Positions 1-13,780 of a stretch of 64,000 nt of DNA are shown here, in pieces. Under the pieces are notes generated by a model. The model was not told where the DNA came from. It was given only the letters and a program-made list of their open reading frames with translations, and did not search any database. The DNA is from Hymenochaete sp. R1 (taxonomy: Eukaryota > Basidiomycota > Agaricomycetes > Hymenochaetales > Hymenochaetaceae), in NCBI GenBank assembly GCA_019400425.1, contig JAFREE010000127.1, positions 1 to 64,000 on the forward strand. The letters are read 5' to 3'. A program made the position numbers and the translations under genes. How positions within the stretch are numbered: position 1 is the first letter of the stretch; each line of letters opens with the position of its first letter.

Positions 1-2488
1 CATTGCTCATGCCAATCAAAGCGATAATGCACGAGACTGAATCTGTCAAATCAATGCAGGCCGTGGATGAGGTACTGCGCCGCATTTCCATTGGGCTCAA
101 TTCAAACCTCCATTTTGCGCCCCTTGATTTACTGTCTCTGTGTCATACTTTGATCAGCCAGAATGCAAAGTTTTTCCAAACCGAGGAAAAACCCTCTAAA
201 AAGTCGAAGTCAAAAAAGGTCAATGATACCACTGTTCAGCTCAAGCGTAAATTGGATGTTGAGACAAACTACTTTTTCGTTAATTCTTGGAGGTGAGTAC
301 GAGACTCTTATCCATTTTCATCCAGCGGCGGTTGAGGCTGAAGCGTTTTTAGATTCGTAGCTTTCGGCCTGGACCTGTTTAGTACCATGTATCGTCGAGG
401 GCGATTCTCCATCCAAGACCAAGAGATTCTGTCGCGCCTAGAGCCGATCGTTAACGTCATAGGCAACGCTCTTTATTCATCAAACGGGAACGTCGTCGCG
501 GCGGCCTTGAAAGCTACAGCGCAGATCGTGAAGTGTCCTTTAAAGAATGTTGAGGCATCACTCCCTATCTTTGTCAGACAATCATTAGAGATAGTCAAGC
601 AGTCTGGAAGCACGGAGTCAGATTTGGCGCAGGCGGCGCTGAAAACTGTTATGATCATCCTACGTGATTGCTCCTCATTGCAGCTCAAGGAGAAGGACCT
701 TGCGTTTCTTCTCGAGTTGATTGCTCCGGATATAGAAGAGGCGTCTCGTCAACCAGCCGCTTTCGCTTTACTACGCGCCATTGTCTCACGCAAGTTCGTC
801 GTTCCCGAGATCTACGACCTCATGGACCGCGTTCGAGAGATCATGATCACGAGCCAATCTACCCAAGTGCAGGAACTTTGCCGGAGTGTTTTTCTCCAGT
901 TCCTTCTGGAGTATCCTCAAGGTAAAGGTAGACTCAAGCAGCAATTCGCATTTTTCGTCAAGAATCTTTCATACGTCTTCGAGAGTGGACGTCGGTCCTT
1001 GATGGAACTGCTCGCTGCGATCGTCGCAAAAGTCAATGATAATATCATCAATGAATACTCCGACATGCTCTTCGTCGCGCTTGTCCTGTCGTTAGCGAAG
1101 GACGACTCGATAAAATGCCGCGAGATGGCGGCGCAACTCGTGAGGTCACTGTTTGGACGATTGGATGATGAGCAGCGGAAGGTCAAGGTTTCGCACGTCC
1201 ACTCCTGGGCGGGAGCGCAGGACAATGCTGCACTCGCGAAGGTCGTTTCCCAGGTATACGGCCTTTTGGTGGACGCCGTTAAGGAAGACGTAAGGTCTTT
1301 CCTTCCTGTCATACTTCAAGACGTACGGTCGAAGATAGTGGACTCGGCTCGCGGACTCGGTGAAGATGAGGACATGGAAGACGAATTACTTACTCTAGCC
1401 GATGGCGGATGGCAAGTCCCATATCAAGCCCTTTCTACTCTCTCCAAGCTGTGTCAGACCTTCCCTGAACTAGTTAAGGACCAGTCCAAGATCCCGTGGC
1501 CGTCCGTTTGTTCACTACTTCTCTACCCTCACGCTTGGGTGCGCGCAGCGTCTTGCCGACTTGTCGGTTTGCTTTTCTCATCACAATTGGTGCAGAGATT
1601 GGACGAAAATCTACCAGATACGTCACCTTTGTCGCCGCAGGGGATGCGGGAGGTTGCGAACGCTCTGTCGCTACAGCTGAAGAGCGAACATCTTGATGAC
1701 GCGTTGAGCCTCCAGATTGTCAAAAACTTGTTCTACATTGGTAAATGCTTCTTTTTGAGTACCACATCTAACGGAGTCCCCGATGTTGAAGGCGGTAATG
1801 ATGAAAATGAACTGGAGGAAGAGATGCTGGAAGACGAGCAGGACATGTCTAAGAGTTCCGATCCCTTACCATGGTTATTCTCGCGACTTTCATACCAAGC
1901 TCGGTCGGCACACATTGCTAGACAGAAGTCTGCAAAACAGGTATGGAGTTCATTTCATCCTTTGATGCCCGGCACCTCGCGTTTCTTATACATCTTGTGC
2001 TTTATTGTAGAACAACTGGGCGAAGCAAGTCAACGCTATCTTTAAATGGTTTGCTGCCATGGCTTCATTCATGGAAGGTCCAAAGCTCCAGCGTTTTCTC
2101 GTTCACATTCTTTCACCCGTCTACCGCATTGCTGAAGAAGATGTTATACGGGGCCAGCAACTCGGTCCGTTCGTTGCCTATTTTTTTTCTCTGCCTTAGA
2201 TGCTGAACAAATATACTACTACCATTCTTATCCCATGTTATTTTAACAGACGACCTCAAAACCCTTACAACCGAGCTTATCGCCCTCCTCCAAAGTAAAG
2301 TAGGCACGACAGCCTTCGCTGCGACCTATTCGCAAATCCGACAGCGCGTCTTGTCGGTCCGACACGAACGTCGGGCCGCACGATTGGTACAGGATGCGAC
2401 GGATCCGCAAGCTGTGGCAAAGCGAAAAATGAAGAAGCACGTAAAGACGAGGGATGGAAGGAAGCGGAAGGGTGGGGAGTTTGCGTGA
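1..2488 (+). CDS. UTP20: UTP20-like U3 snoRNP/SSU processome component, C-terminal part (5' truncated by window edge)
   Basis: UTP20 is a very large HEAT-repeat scaffold of the nucleolar small-subunit processome, needed for 18S rRNA maturation. Only the last ~757 codons are in the window. My exons are about 3-292, 353-1940, 2011-2164 and 2250-2488; all junctions keep frame, and the third donor is a weak GTCCGT. The sequence shows alpha-helical HEAT-like repeats, the stretch YPQGKGRLKQQFAFFVKNL followed by YVFESGRRSLMELL that I associate with the UTP20 family, and a strongly basic tail (KRKMKKHVKTRDGRKRKGG) typical of its C-terminus. The gene converges on CTK3 with 188 bp between stop codons. 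The family call rests on remembered conservation, not on a search. Confidence 0.88.
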
Positions 2489-2676
2489 GTGATGCTACAT
2501 TTCCTTTTTTCGAATTGAAATTGACCGTGGCAATGTCTCAGAGACAAGAAACAACGGATATCGGTATTGAAACGACGAAAAGTAGCATAGAGCGGGAGTG
2601 GTCTGAAATAATAATCACCATACATATGTATACTATTACAATTTTGCTATATAGTTCTGCATCATGACATTTGATT

Positions 2677-3922
2677 CTATGCGACCAAGTCCATTTCCTG
2701 ATCCTGTACGTGTCCTCTTTCTGATGGTACCGGTAATCTCGTCCCTGCATTAGGGTAACACAATAAATTCTCCTCCCCAATCGCCTCGTCATCATCCTCG
2801 TTCCAGTCACTCGTCGTTTCCCATTCATTATCAAACTCAATGTCGAGCGTGCTGGGCGCGATCTCTGCGCCGTTGGTAATTGATTTCGAGGATGACGTGT
2901 CGGGCGCAAAGCAAGCGAGTTGGAAGGAGAGGTTGACATTGTGTGAGATGGGCTGAACCCACCGTCGCTCACGTAGACGTTTGTGTCTTTCTCGGTCCTC
3001 TTCGATCCGCTTGAATACTTCGTTACGTGTAAATGTCGACGTTGACGCGGTTGATCCTGCTGTGTCAGGGGTCGGAGTCAAGTCCGGAAAGGCCCTATTC
3101 CCGTTCGTGCTGGACGTGACGCTTTCGTGTACAGCGTTTTTGCGCTGTTCGAGCCTCTCCAAGACTTCTTCTACTTTTTGTGGGTCAAGTATGCGTTTAT
3201 TTCGCCAGTTGTCCAAAATCTAGAAGTTTGAGAGAACGATGTATGAATTTTACTTTTCAAATTTAGAACATTGGAAGAAGCGGGATGCTTCACGTGTATC
3301 GGGATTGGCGGGGGGAAAAAACAAGAAAGTGAGCTAACCTGGACAGCGCTCAAATAATTTATGAGGCCTTCTTTTCCGGGAGGGACGACTTGATCGATGA
3401 TTGTGGAAAAGTCTCTTGCGACAAAGTCTACATAAAAAGTTCCTGATGCCGATGATCCCGAGGAGGAAAGATTGGACGTTGAGGCGGAAGCTGCTTGCGC
3501 CTTGGACGTAAGCGATGCTTCGCACAGTGAATCGAGCAGGTAGAAGAGGTTTATTCTTGAATTGATGGATCCCTGTCATTGTCATCAACGTCAGTGCCGA
3601 GTTTACTTCAAAAAAAAAAGAAAGAGAGGGTGGAAGGCCATGTGCAGGATGACGGAAATGAAAATTAGGAAGTGGAAGGGTGACACGGACCTGCTGGCAC
3701 TCTTCGACGATACAGTCCCAGAGGTCTTCACCACAGCGGGAGTAGTACTTGAATGCGTAGGCTACAACTTTTTGGATTGACTGCTGGGATCTAGAAGTTA
3801 GAATGGAGTCGGTCACAGGGTTCGAGGTAGGCCGAGGGAAGGGGAACAAAAGGGAGGAGTACTAACGCGGAGAGGCGACGTAGGAGCGAGAGGAATTGCA
3901 TCCTGACTTCAAAAGGGTCCAT
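2677..3922 (-). CDS. CTK3: CTD kinase I gamma subunit (Ctk3-like, CID domain)
   Basis: Ctk3 is the third subunit of CTDK-I, the kinase complex that phosphorylates Ser2 of the RNA polymerase II C-terminal domain during elongation. The ATG at 3922 opens with MDPFEVRMQFLSLLRRLSA, followed after splicing by SQQSIQKVVAYAFKYYSRCG and EDLWDCIVEECQQ. This matches the N-terminal CID-like helical domain of the family. The next exon (about 3570-3350) encodes INSRINLFYLLDSLCEA and DFVARDFSTIIDQVVPPGKEG. The last exon (2677-3222) carries the conserved LDNWRNKRILDPQKVEEVL motif, then a low-complexity acidic tail. The first intron uses a GTTAGT donor. The protein is not known to have enzymatic activity itself; it stabilises the cyclin partner. 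Confidence 0.85.
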
Positions 3923-4276
3923 GTTGTTCTTTTTTGATGAGAAATGACAGAAGAAGATGGTACGGGTGCCACGTCGAACGGCCAAGAGAGACCGCCTGCG
4001 TCGTTTTTAGAGAGAAATGAAGGGATGATGATGGTCAAAGGCTGAGAAGTGAAGTGAGAAGACCCAAGCAGCTGATCGTCGTCTCATTTTATTTGTCTCT
4101 GTGTGTGGCTTCTTCAATTCAGTCAATCTCAGTTCCATGTGCTCCTCTCCCTTCTCCCTCTCTCATTTTCATGACATCTCTCGCTTATTTATCCCTATAA
4201 AATAGAACATGATCTCAGCAATAACGAACGCTTCAAGGGTGCCGCTCATTCCTTACCTTCCATCGAGTTGACTAGC
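3923..4276. other. Intergenic region, divergent promoters of CTK3-like and cerato-platanin genes
   Basis: No open frame of interest. The part nearest the cerato-platanin start is pyrimidine-rich (about 4140-4180) and contains a TATA-like element, consistent with a promoter firing to the right. I see no recognisable element for the leftward gene. Confidence 0.6.
4196..4204 (+). promoter_or_regulatory. TATA box of the cerato-platanin gene
   Basis: The string TATAAAATA sits 73 bp upstream of the ATG at 4277, behind a CT-rich stretch. This is the usual arrangement for strongly expressed fungal secreted-protein genes. Inferred from position and sequence only. Confidence 0.5.
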
Positions 4277-4747
4277 ATGAAGTTCGCAGTCGTCGCCTCC
4301 CTGCTCGCTTTTTCTATCTCTGCTGTCCTCGGCGATCAGGTCACCTTCGACCCTGTCTACGACAATGCTGACCAGGTATAGCACACAGTAATACACGTTC
4401 TAGACATGGTCACTCACGATAGGATATAGTCGTTGAATACCGTACAGTGCTCGACAGGCTCGAACGGTCTCATCACTCGCAACTTCACCACATTCTCCTC
4501 TCTCCCTACGTTCCCCTTCATCGGAGGTGCGCAAGCCGTTGAGGGATTCAACTCTGCCAACTGCGGATCCTGTTGGCTGCTTGCTTTCAATGGCACCAAC
4601 ATTACCGTCACTGCCATTGACTCCGCTGCGAGCGGTTTCAATATCGGCGAGACGGCCATGAACAACCTCACCAATGGGCAAGCGGAACAACTGGGGGTCG
4701 TACAAGCGACAGCGACGCAATTGAATGCTTCAGTATGTGGATTGTGA
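4277..4747 (+). CDS. Cerato-platanin family small secreted protein
   Basis: This is a secreted, cysteine-containing protein of 138 residues, encoded by two exons (4277-4375 and 4430-4747) around a 54-nt intron. Residues 1-19 form a signal peptide (MKFAVVASLLAFSISAVLG). The mature part starts with the family hallmark QVTFDPVYDNAD and continues with SNGLITRNFTTFSSLPTFPF, GFNSANCGSCW and SGFNIGETAMNNLTNGQA. It ends at VCGL. The four cysteines expected for the two disulfides are present. Cerato-platanins have an expansin-like double-psi barrel fold, bind chitin oligomers and can elicit plant defence; they are not known hydrolases. The protein has one early N-glycosylation sequon (NFT) and others further on. 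Confidence 0.95.
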
Positions 4748-5170
4748 AGTTTCATGTAACGAGTCAGTCTCAGCATTTCTGTTAACTATACTGAAGCTGA
4801 TAAAAAGTAATATTTCGTAGTATTTCTTTTTCAGCATTCTTTCCCTAACCAAAGTACGAAATTGCGGACTCAGTATCAGACATATAGGACAGTCAAAGAC
4901 ACTTTATTCCCTTTCGAGAATATCTATGGTGCTGGATTAAAATGCATGTACACAATTTGTTGAAGTTTCGTTTCGGGTTCGACCGTTCTTTATCGGTTGG
5001 ACCTGCTTGATGTTGTGCGCACTTCCCAGATGAAATATTACCTCGGCATCATTATATCTGTTTGGAATTGGGCATAAGTTCCATTAGTCTATCCCCGCCA
5101 AAGAACGTTAGCCAGAATACATACCAGTCCAAGCTATCTCCCCTGGCTCTGGACTCGGGGTAAGAGGGAG
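4748..5170. other. Convergent intergenic region, no gene seen
   Basis: This 423-bp stretch lies between the stop codons of the cerato-platanin gene and the 6PGDH-like gene. It is A+T-rich and presumably holds both 3' UTRs. I see no ORF with protein-like composition. Confidence 0.5.
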
Positions 5171-6315
5171 TCAATACTTATGGTCTACCGACGCAAGGAC
5201 TCGCTTGGCCTCCTCGCTGAACTCGATCAGAGTTCTAATGTCTTCCGATTGTTGGCCAGCCTCTGACAATGAAGTCTCGATGCGCCTATAAAGCGCCGCT
5301 AGCCCCCTATACACATCACCCACACGATAACCACTGTCGGCCGAGCCCTCCAGTCCGTCCGTAGTCGAAAGCGTCGACGAAGAAGCTCCTGCATCGACGA
5401 AAGTCGCAATCTCCTCCATCTCACCGACCCAGCGGTATGCTTTCGGTATCATACTGGGGACGCTCGTGCTAAGACGTTTTAGGAGTGCGGGCTGTGAAGC
5501 ATGTAATTCCTCGAGGAGGGCCTGGCTCGTTGCTGGGGAGGCAGCATGTGCAGCTGTGGTTGGTTTGAGTCATATTACGGAAAACAATCAAAAGGAATGC
5601 TTGAAGATCGTTTCACGCACATAGTACCATGGTGGAGAAGAGGCCAGAGATGCCTTTGGTCATACCCTACAATCCATTTAGTTTCAAAAAGAACAAGCAA
5701 ACGAGAATGAATCGTCGGCACACGTACCGCATACGACATCTTTAATGCACTTGCATCCCCTACTCCTCCATTAACCCCTCCTTGAACGTGCAAAGACTTG
5801 ACTTTGAGCCCAACACCCGAGAACCTGACGAACTCGTCGAGATACTTCAAATCCGCCTCGTCAGCACTAACGTAGATGGTCGGATCGTAACCGTCTTTTG
5901 GCGGTCCACCGATTATCCCAGCATCGAGGAATGCAATACCAGATCCTTCGAAGAGTTTTCCTATCTTTCGAGCAGTTGTGGGGCTGACGGCATTACAGTC
6001 CACGAAGACCTGAGTCTTACAAGTAAGGGAAGAAGACTTCAAGTCCGAGTTGCTGTTCCGGGCATTGGCAGCAGCCAAGAACGATTCGGCAAAACTGAAC
6101 GCCTCGCTTGGCGGCAAGATGCTCAGGACCCACTCGGCGTACGTTGAAATATCTGTGACCGAGATGTCCTTCATGCCAGCTGCACGAGCTCGTTCCTTGG
6201 TCGCGGGTGACCGCCCGGCTAGAGTGGTGAAGACATCACAGCTATTGCTTGATAGTCGGGCGCCAATGGCTGCACCCATGGAGCCAGCGGCGATGACTGC
6301 TATATTGGGAGCCAT
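5171..6315 (-). CDS. 6-phosphogluconate dehydrogenase-like NAD(P)-binding oxidoreductase with DUF1932-type C-terminus
   Basis: This is a 338-residue protein from three exons: 5728-6315, 5621-5666 and 5171-5553. The N-terminal Rossmann fold begins MAPNIAVIAAGSMGAAIGARL. It reads AAGSMG where beta-hydroxyacid dehydrogenases normally have GxGxxG, so the first glycine is alanine. Further family marks are VFVDCNAVSPTTA, DAGIIGGPP and the catalytic-lysine segment ALKMSYAGMTKG, which spans the first splice junction. The C-terminal part is helical (PKAYRWVGEMEEIATF) and matches the DUF1932 phosphogluconate-dehydrogenase C-terminal type. The substrate is unknown; relatives reduce or oxidise small beta-hydroxy acids. 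It sits downstream of and on the same strand as the SLD3-like gene, without obvious functional linkage. Confidence 0.85.
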
Positions 6316-6595
6316 AAAGACGTCGCTGAGAGTGATAGTCGGTGCATGGACATTTTATCTGAGAAAGTAGCATTACTCATGCTTTGCTAAGCTCAAGGAT
6401 GGATAGGAAATATAATGTAATATTTGAGACGAGGCGACTCTACCAGTTAACGTTGTATTGACTCGCAGATAGATCGACGCCTCCGACATGTGGAACTCCA
6501 AATTATTATCACTGGCTGCCCAACGGATTCTAATGCACGAAAATGAAGATATTGTATAAGCTACATATGCACAGACTGTCCATAATATAACACAT

Positions 6596-8572
6596 TCAGC
6601 CTCTGGCTGTCTTCCTTTTCTTCTTCGTGGGTGTTTCCATTCCGAGATCCTTCGCGCCATCCATACGCATCTTCTGTCCAACCGAAAGCGTACCAGTGCG
6701 CTTGCGATTCTTTGCAGCAAGAGGCGACGACGTAGCAACATTTGCCAGATTAATACCAGAAACACCCAGGAACATCACCTCCGGTGAACCGAATGACCCT
6801 GTAAAACTCTCATCCGCGTTCTCATCTAGCCAGTCATCCGCACTGTCGTTGAACGTCATCTCCCTTCGATGCTTTGGCCTAGGACATGACATGCGAGCTG
6901 ACATCTCTGCGGATGAAAGTTCGGAAGGTTGGATAGGTTGTCCTTGTCCATTTTCCTCGCGTACGGGAGATAGAGGTGGCGAAATATTTTCCACTGGTCG
7001 ATTCGCTTGATGAGCCCATTTGCGTGTACGAGCAACAATCGGCGTGTCCTCAATGACAATGTCCCCAGGAGAGCTGGATGTCGGAGGAGGGCTCGGAACA
7101 GCGGCAAAAAGTCGCGTTTGCAATTTTCGATTTGATTCGCCGGTGACGTTGGCGAGCATGTCGGAATACCTACTCTTTGCTGGTGTTTCTGCTATGAGCG
7201 TCGTCCCAGTATTTTTCTTGGACAACTTTGGCTTGGTAGCCTTGGGAACCACCTCTTTAGCCTTGCCCTTGGTATGTGGTCTAGTCTTTTCTTTGAAGGC
7301 CAAGCTCATACTGATTTCGCGACTTAGAGTACGCTTCGGCTCGATGAGATTCGCGCGCTGAGATGCTTCGTCCTGTGCAAGCGACACGCTCAGTGATCGA
7401 CTTCTGTGTCTCTGAAGCCCAATATCTGATATGATGGAAGCTTCGCGTTGAATGGGTGGTTTTCTAGGTACTGAGGGAGCCCGAGAATTTACCCGTGAAG
7501 TCTTTCTTTCGTTCCCATTTTCGTTATCGGAATCTTCGATATCGGAGAATGGGGAAGTTGGGAAAACTTTAGACCTAAAGAGCTCGCATTGATTTGGTAA
7601 ATCTTTCTTGAATCTATAAGTAGAAATGAACAGGTCGTTCATGGCCAAACAGGACAATTGCTTACAGCTTTTCAATGATATCCTCGCAGAATACTTGTGT
7701 CCAGTGCCTGTCTGATTTTGAATTGCCTTGGCTGGAGCCTTCACCCTGGGACGGGTTCAACCTTTCTTGGAGTGAGCCCGTGAGCTGCCACACAGCCAAA
7801 CGATCCAGGAAGCTCTCGAGTCGTTCCTCATCCGTTTCCTTGATGACATCCTTCCTCCTTTTCTTTTTCAATGATCTGTCCCTCGTTGAAGGGTTTGGTC
7901 CCGGTAGACTCAATTTCAAGAACGAAAGAATGATTTGTATCATTGCCCTAAAAGAATGAGAACGATTTCAAACAGAACAAAGAACACGACTCACTCTCTA
8001 CGCTCAAGACTTTCGAACCACTGCTTCCTCCACACACCCTCATCCATACCCTCAATGTCTGCTTTCCCATGATCCCATGCGTACCACATCATTGATTCTT
8101 CGGGCCCACCACCACCTCCTTCGTTATCCAGAATCTGCGGGAGCTCAAAGCGATACTTCTCCGATGCGGCACGTGTCGACAAGAGCAGGGGTTCGAGGAG
8201 AGCATGCAAGGGATGAACGTCCTGGGAATCCGTCGAAGAAAATGAGCCAATTCGCCTAAGCGACACCACAAGATGGCACAAAGGATTGAATGACTATTAA
8301 AGAGTCATCTCCAAGCTTCGTACGAAAGCAACGGTGCTGCTTACCTCCGGAAGCCATAAGGTTTCTAAGTATCGCCTGATGACGAAGTTTTCATCTGAGC
8401 TTTCCTGGTCGAGCCTATAGCACAAACAGATCGGTATATGGTGAAAAAGTATTTCGATAAAAGCTTACAGAGGATAGTTCTCATGAAGAGTCTCCTCTGT
8501 TGCAGAGGGCCAAGGGATCGGGCACGCATCTTCGAGAGTGTATTGTAATGTACGTACGCTCGTTTCGTTCAT
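6596..8572 (-). CDS. SLD3: SLD3-domain DNA replication initiation factor
   Basis: Five exons (8469-8572, 8345-8414, 7995-8293, 7666-7947, 6596-7613) join in frame to 590 residues, starting MNETSVRTLQYTLEDACPIP. The middle region has HPLHALLEPLLLSTRAASEK, then ERREAMIQIILSFLKLSLPG, a basic patch (KKKRRKDV) and WTQVFCEDIIEK followed by LPNQCELFRSKVFPTSPFSD. I recognise this pattern from fungal SLD3-domain proteins. Sld3 (Treslin-related) recruits Cdc45 to the MCM helicase after CDK phosphorylation. The C-terminal half is disordered and rich in SP/TP sites, compatible with CDK control, and ends in a nuclear-localisation-like KKKRK. The assignment rests on memory of the family. A generic chromatin protein would be the alternative. 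Confidence 0.7.
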
Positions 8573-8862
8573 CTTAGAAAGCCAAAAAGGTGGTAGTGAA
8601 GAACAGAAATTATTTCACAGCAGCGTGCCGTGTGATTTTGAGATTACGAAGACACGCAAACTAATGTCGAGGGTAGAAGGAAGCTTGTGAGGAGTCAGAG
8701 TCAGAGCCAAGGTAGCCACAAGGTCCGTAAAAGTCCGTAGATCGAGTCGAAAAGACCACGTGATCGCGATGAGTCTCGGCAATCTCCGGTGGCGATTTAT
8801 TGATTTCATTTCAATTCGACTTGAAGAGTTCCATCGTTCTTTGCTCTTCGACCCCCACGATC

Positions 8863-11057
8863 ATGGTCCAGTTCCTTGATAGACGTTCATCATCTGGCAA
8901 TCATGTGCTACTGCCCGCTTCAAACTCTCGAGGGGAAAGTGTACTTGTCCCTCTTGTCCCTCCTCATTATGACGTACTTTGCTGGACATTGGGACGCGGT
9001 GCAGCGGTACGTGTAATTGGTACGCACAGGCGGTAAAGTAAAGACTTCATGCATGTTCTTCCGATCAGGTATGGATGGTATGGCCAGCAGTCCTACTCTT
9101 TACAATCTTTGCTATGAGTGAGTTTCAGACCTTTTGTAGTTGTATCTTTCCTTACTCAAGCGCTTTCCTAGTCGTTGCTGCTTTCAGAATCTATCTACAT
9201 GTCAGCTTTGCTTTTTCACAAGAGCTGACGACGGTCTTGGGTCTTCTGGTCGGCTACGTCATCTCTTACAGATTTAATAGTGCCTACGAACGTTTTTCTG
9301 CTGGCCGTCAAAGCTGGTCTGTGGTGATGAAAAATGCAAGAACACTGTCGAGATTGATCTGGATCCACGTTCCTCTGAAAGTAAAGTCACAGTCTGAACG
9401 CTCAAAGAAAGTAAATGTAAGGATAGCAAAAAAAGTTATGGTGGAGAAAAGACTCGCTTTGGATTTGATCGAGGGGTTAGTTTCATAGTTGTGATTCAGT
9501 GTTTCGTTTGATTTATTGACCTTTACAATAGCTTGGCCATTGCTATTAAACACCATTTACGGGGTACCCGTTCTCTTCATATTAACGCCCTTGAATGTCT
9601 TTTGTTTACTTCAGATTTCACAGGGGAAATTGGTATTTTCTATGAGGATCTGTATGACCTCGTCAAGCCTCTCCATAAGGTACTCAATTTCTTCCTACCT
9701 CTATACTTTTATAAACGATTTCACTTCCTAGCACCCTCACTACAAGCCTCGACCTAAGTCTCAGGACCTTCAGACCTCAGAGGAGAGCGAGAAAGATGAG
9801 GAGGACTTTAAAAAAACTGCTTCCACTGCAACCTCTGACTCTCATTTTCAAGAAGCATCGCGTTACATGCGAGATCTGCCACCTCTTCCCGCTGACGCCG
9901 ACATCTCAACGGCTCATGATGAAGACACACTCAGTTCCAAGGACTCATGTTCTGATGCTGACCAACAAGAACGACCTTTTCTTTTTCCGTCCTCCCCTCG
10001 ACGGGTTTCAGGGTATAAAATACGTGCTGAACTTATCCCATTTTCTTCTTTCTATGCGATGTTAATGAAGGCATTCAGCTTCCCAAGGAAAGGTGCCGGG
10101 TATGTGTTGCAAGAAGACGCAGATCCTGACGACATAGAGTCGAATTTGCGTCTTCGCACGGTGCCGCCACATATTGGCAAGTATAGACCCATTTCGACGA
10201 CCCTTGTTCCGAATCTTCCGCTCGAGATTGTGCGGCTGTTGAGCGAATGGCTTCTTGTACTTGATGACCGGGGCACCGTCCGAGGTCCGTTTGGAAGTTT
10301 GGGCAGTTTCATTCAATCTGATAGGATTATTCTAGCCAATCCACTGGCAAACATACATCTTGCACTGGGGTCTTTCGAGGATACCCTAACCGGTACATAT
10401 ACGCTTTTCTATAATTGTAGGATAAGGACTGACACAATGTCTGAGCAGCAATGGAACAAATTCTGACTACACCTCTTCCTTTGTGAGCATATTAACGAAC
10501 ATCATGAGGATAATTGTTTATTGGTTTTGAGCAGTGTTTTTTCTTCACACATACGACAGTAAGTCCTCAGAATAAGATCTAGCAGTGGTGGATTGATAAA
10601 CCCACGATTGTCAGATGCGTCTGGCTATACTTGTTCCTCCTTCCGTTTCAAGTAGTTGACCAATACGGCTGGTACGCCGTTCCAACCGTCGCTGTCACCG
10701 CATACTTCTACCTTGGACTCCTTGCAGCCGCAGAAGAGATAGAACAGCCCTTTGGCTACGACGACGTAAGTGTATCCTTCTCACATCAATCCAATGTTAT
10801 TGTGTTTTATAAATTATGACTTCCCGCGACCTTAACTACAGAACGACCTCAATCTCGACTCGTTCTGCCACGAGATCATACACAACGACATCGACGCCGC
10901 GAGGCAGATGCGTTGTCCGAACGCGTATTTCCCGGAGGACGAGTCTGATTCCAAGGCGGGTGATGGCGGCTATTACAGTAATACTCCGGGCCAGGGTCCC
11001 CGAAGTGGGGTAGATGTGGATTACTTTACCGCGCACTTGCAAGCTGTAGCTGCTTAG
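8863..11057 (+). CDS. Bestrophin-like (UPF0187) anion channel membrane protein
   Basis: The ATG at 8863 is followed by many small exons. The N-terminal part is hydrophobic (VWMVWPAVLLFTIFA, LTTVLGLLVGYVISYRFNSA) and includes the family segment YERFSAGRQSWS. The C-terminal part reads AMEQILTTPLP, then RQCVWLYLFLLPFQVVDQYG and AAAEEIEQPFGYDDNDLNLD. This segment, EEIEQPFGYD(x)NDL, is the diagnostic signature of bestrophin/UPF0187 proteins. It ends at 11057 after YFTAHLQAVAA. Members form pentameric chloride or bicarbonate channels; in fungi they are mostly uncharacterised. Between the transmembrane halves is a long hydrophilic, acidic linker (about 9740-10010) that is absent from compact bacterial members. 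Splicing around 10390-10615 was reconstructed by hand and is the least certain part. Confidence 0.85.
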
Positions 11058-11282
11058 ACTGCGTAGAAGGGGGTGATGTTCCGTTTCTATTTTTGTTTCT
11101 GGGGCTTCCAAAAAAAGGGAACCTGTAATTCCTCTGTCGCAGCTTAAGGAACTGTGTCTGTACTGTACTTTCGAGCAAAACTTGTCTATTTCTTTGTATC
11201 ATTTCTCCTACAACTATCCAATCATCAAACTACTGTTATTACAAACTAAAAACACAAGGTGCCGATTTCTCCCTCCTCATCC

Positions 11283-13349
<2,067 letters not shown>

Positions 13350-13780
13350 CGTTTCTGCCGCTGTGAGGCTGAAGCTGAAGCTGGGAACTTTAGACAGAGA
13401 CAGAGACGAGAGTTGGTGCTGGTGCTAGTAGTAGTAGACAAAGCGGGGTTGACGAGGAGTCTGGGGAAGGAGACTTGGGAGGCGCGATTGGGAGGTGTTT
13501 TATACGTTTTCGAGAAGAGCACGGGGGTGCCAGTGTAGCAGTCGTTACTTTTTTTTTAAAAAAAGAAAGTAAGAAAAAAGAAGGTTTTCTGCAGATGACA
13601 ATCGGAAAGAATAGATACCATTATGGATATTGCAGCTTGAAGAGAACACTAGTACTGGTTAGAGTCTGAGAGAGGGGGGATTCACACCATGGCCGATCCG
13701 ATGGTGGCTATTCACAGAAGAGAAGAGATAATTACACATTGCCATTGGTTTTGTATTTGATTAGATTACAATTTCAATTT
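13350..13780. other. Intergenic region upstream of the OYE gene
   Basis: No gene seen. The region contains a T-run/A-run (about 13549-13566) and one ACTAGT site (13648-13653). It lies between the OYE start codon and the stop codon of the next minus-strand gene, so it should hold the OYE promoter. Confidence 0.5.
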
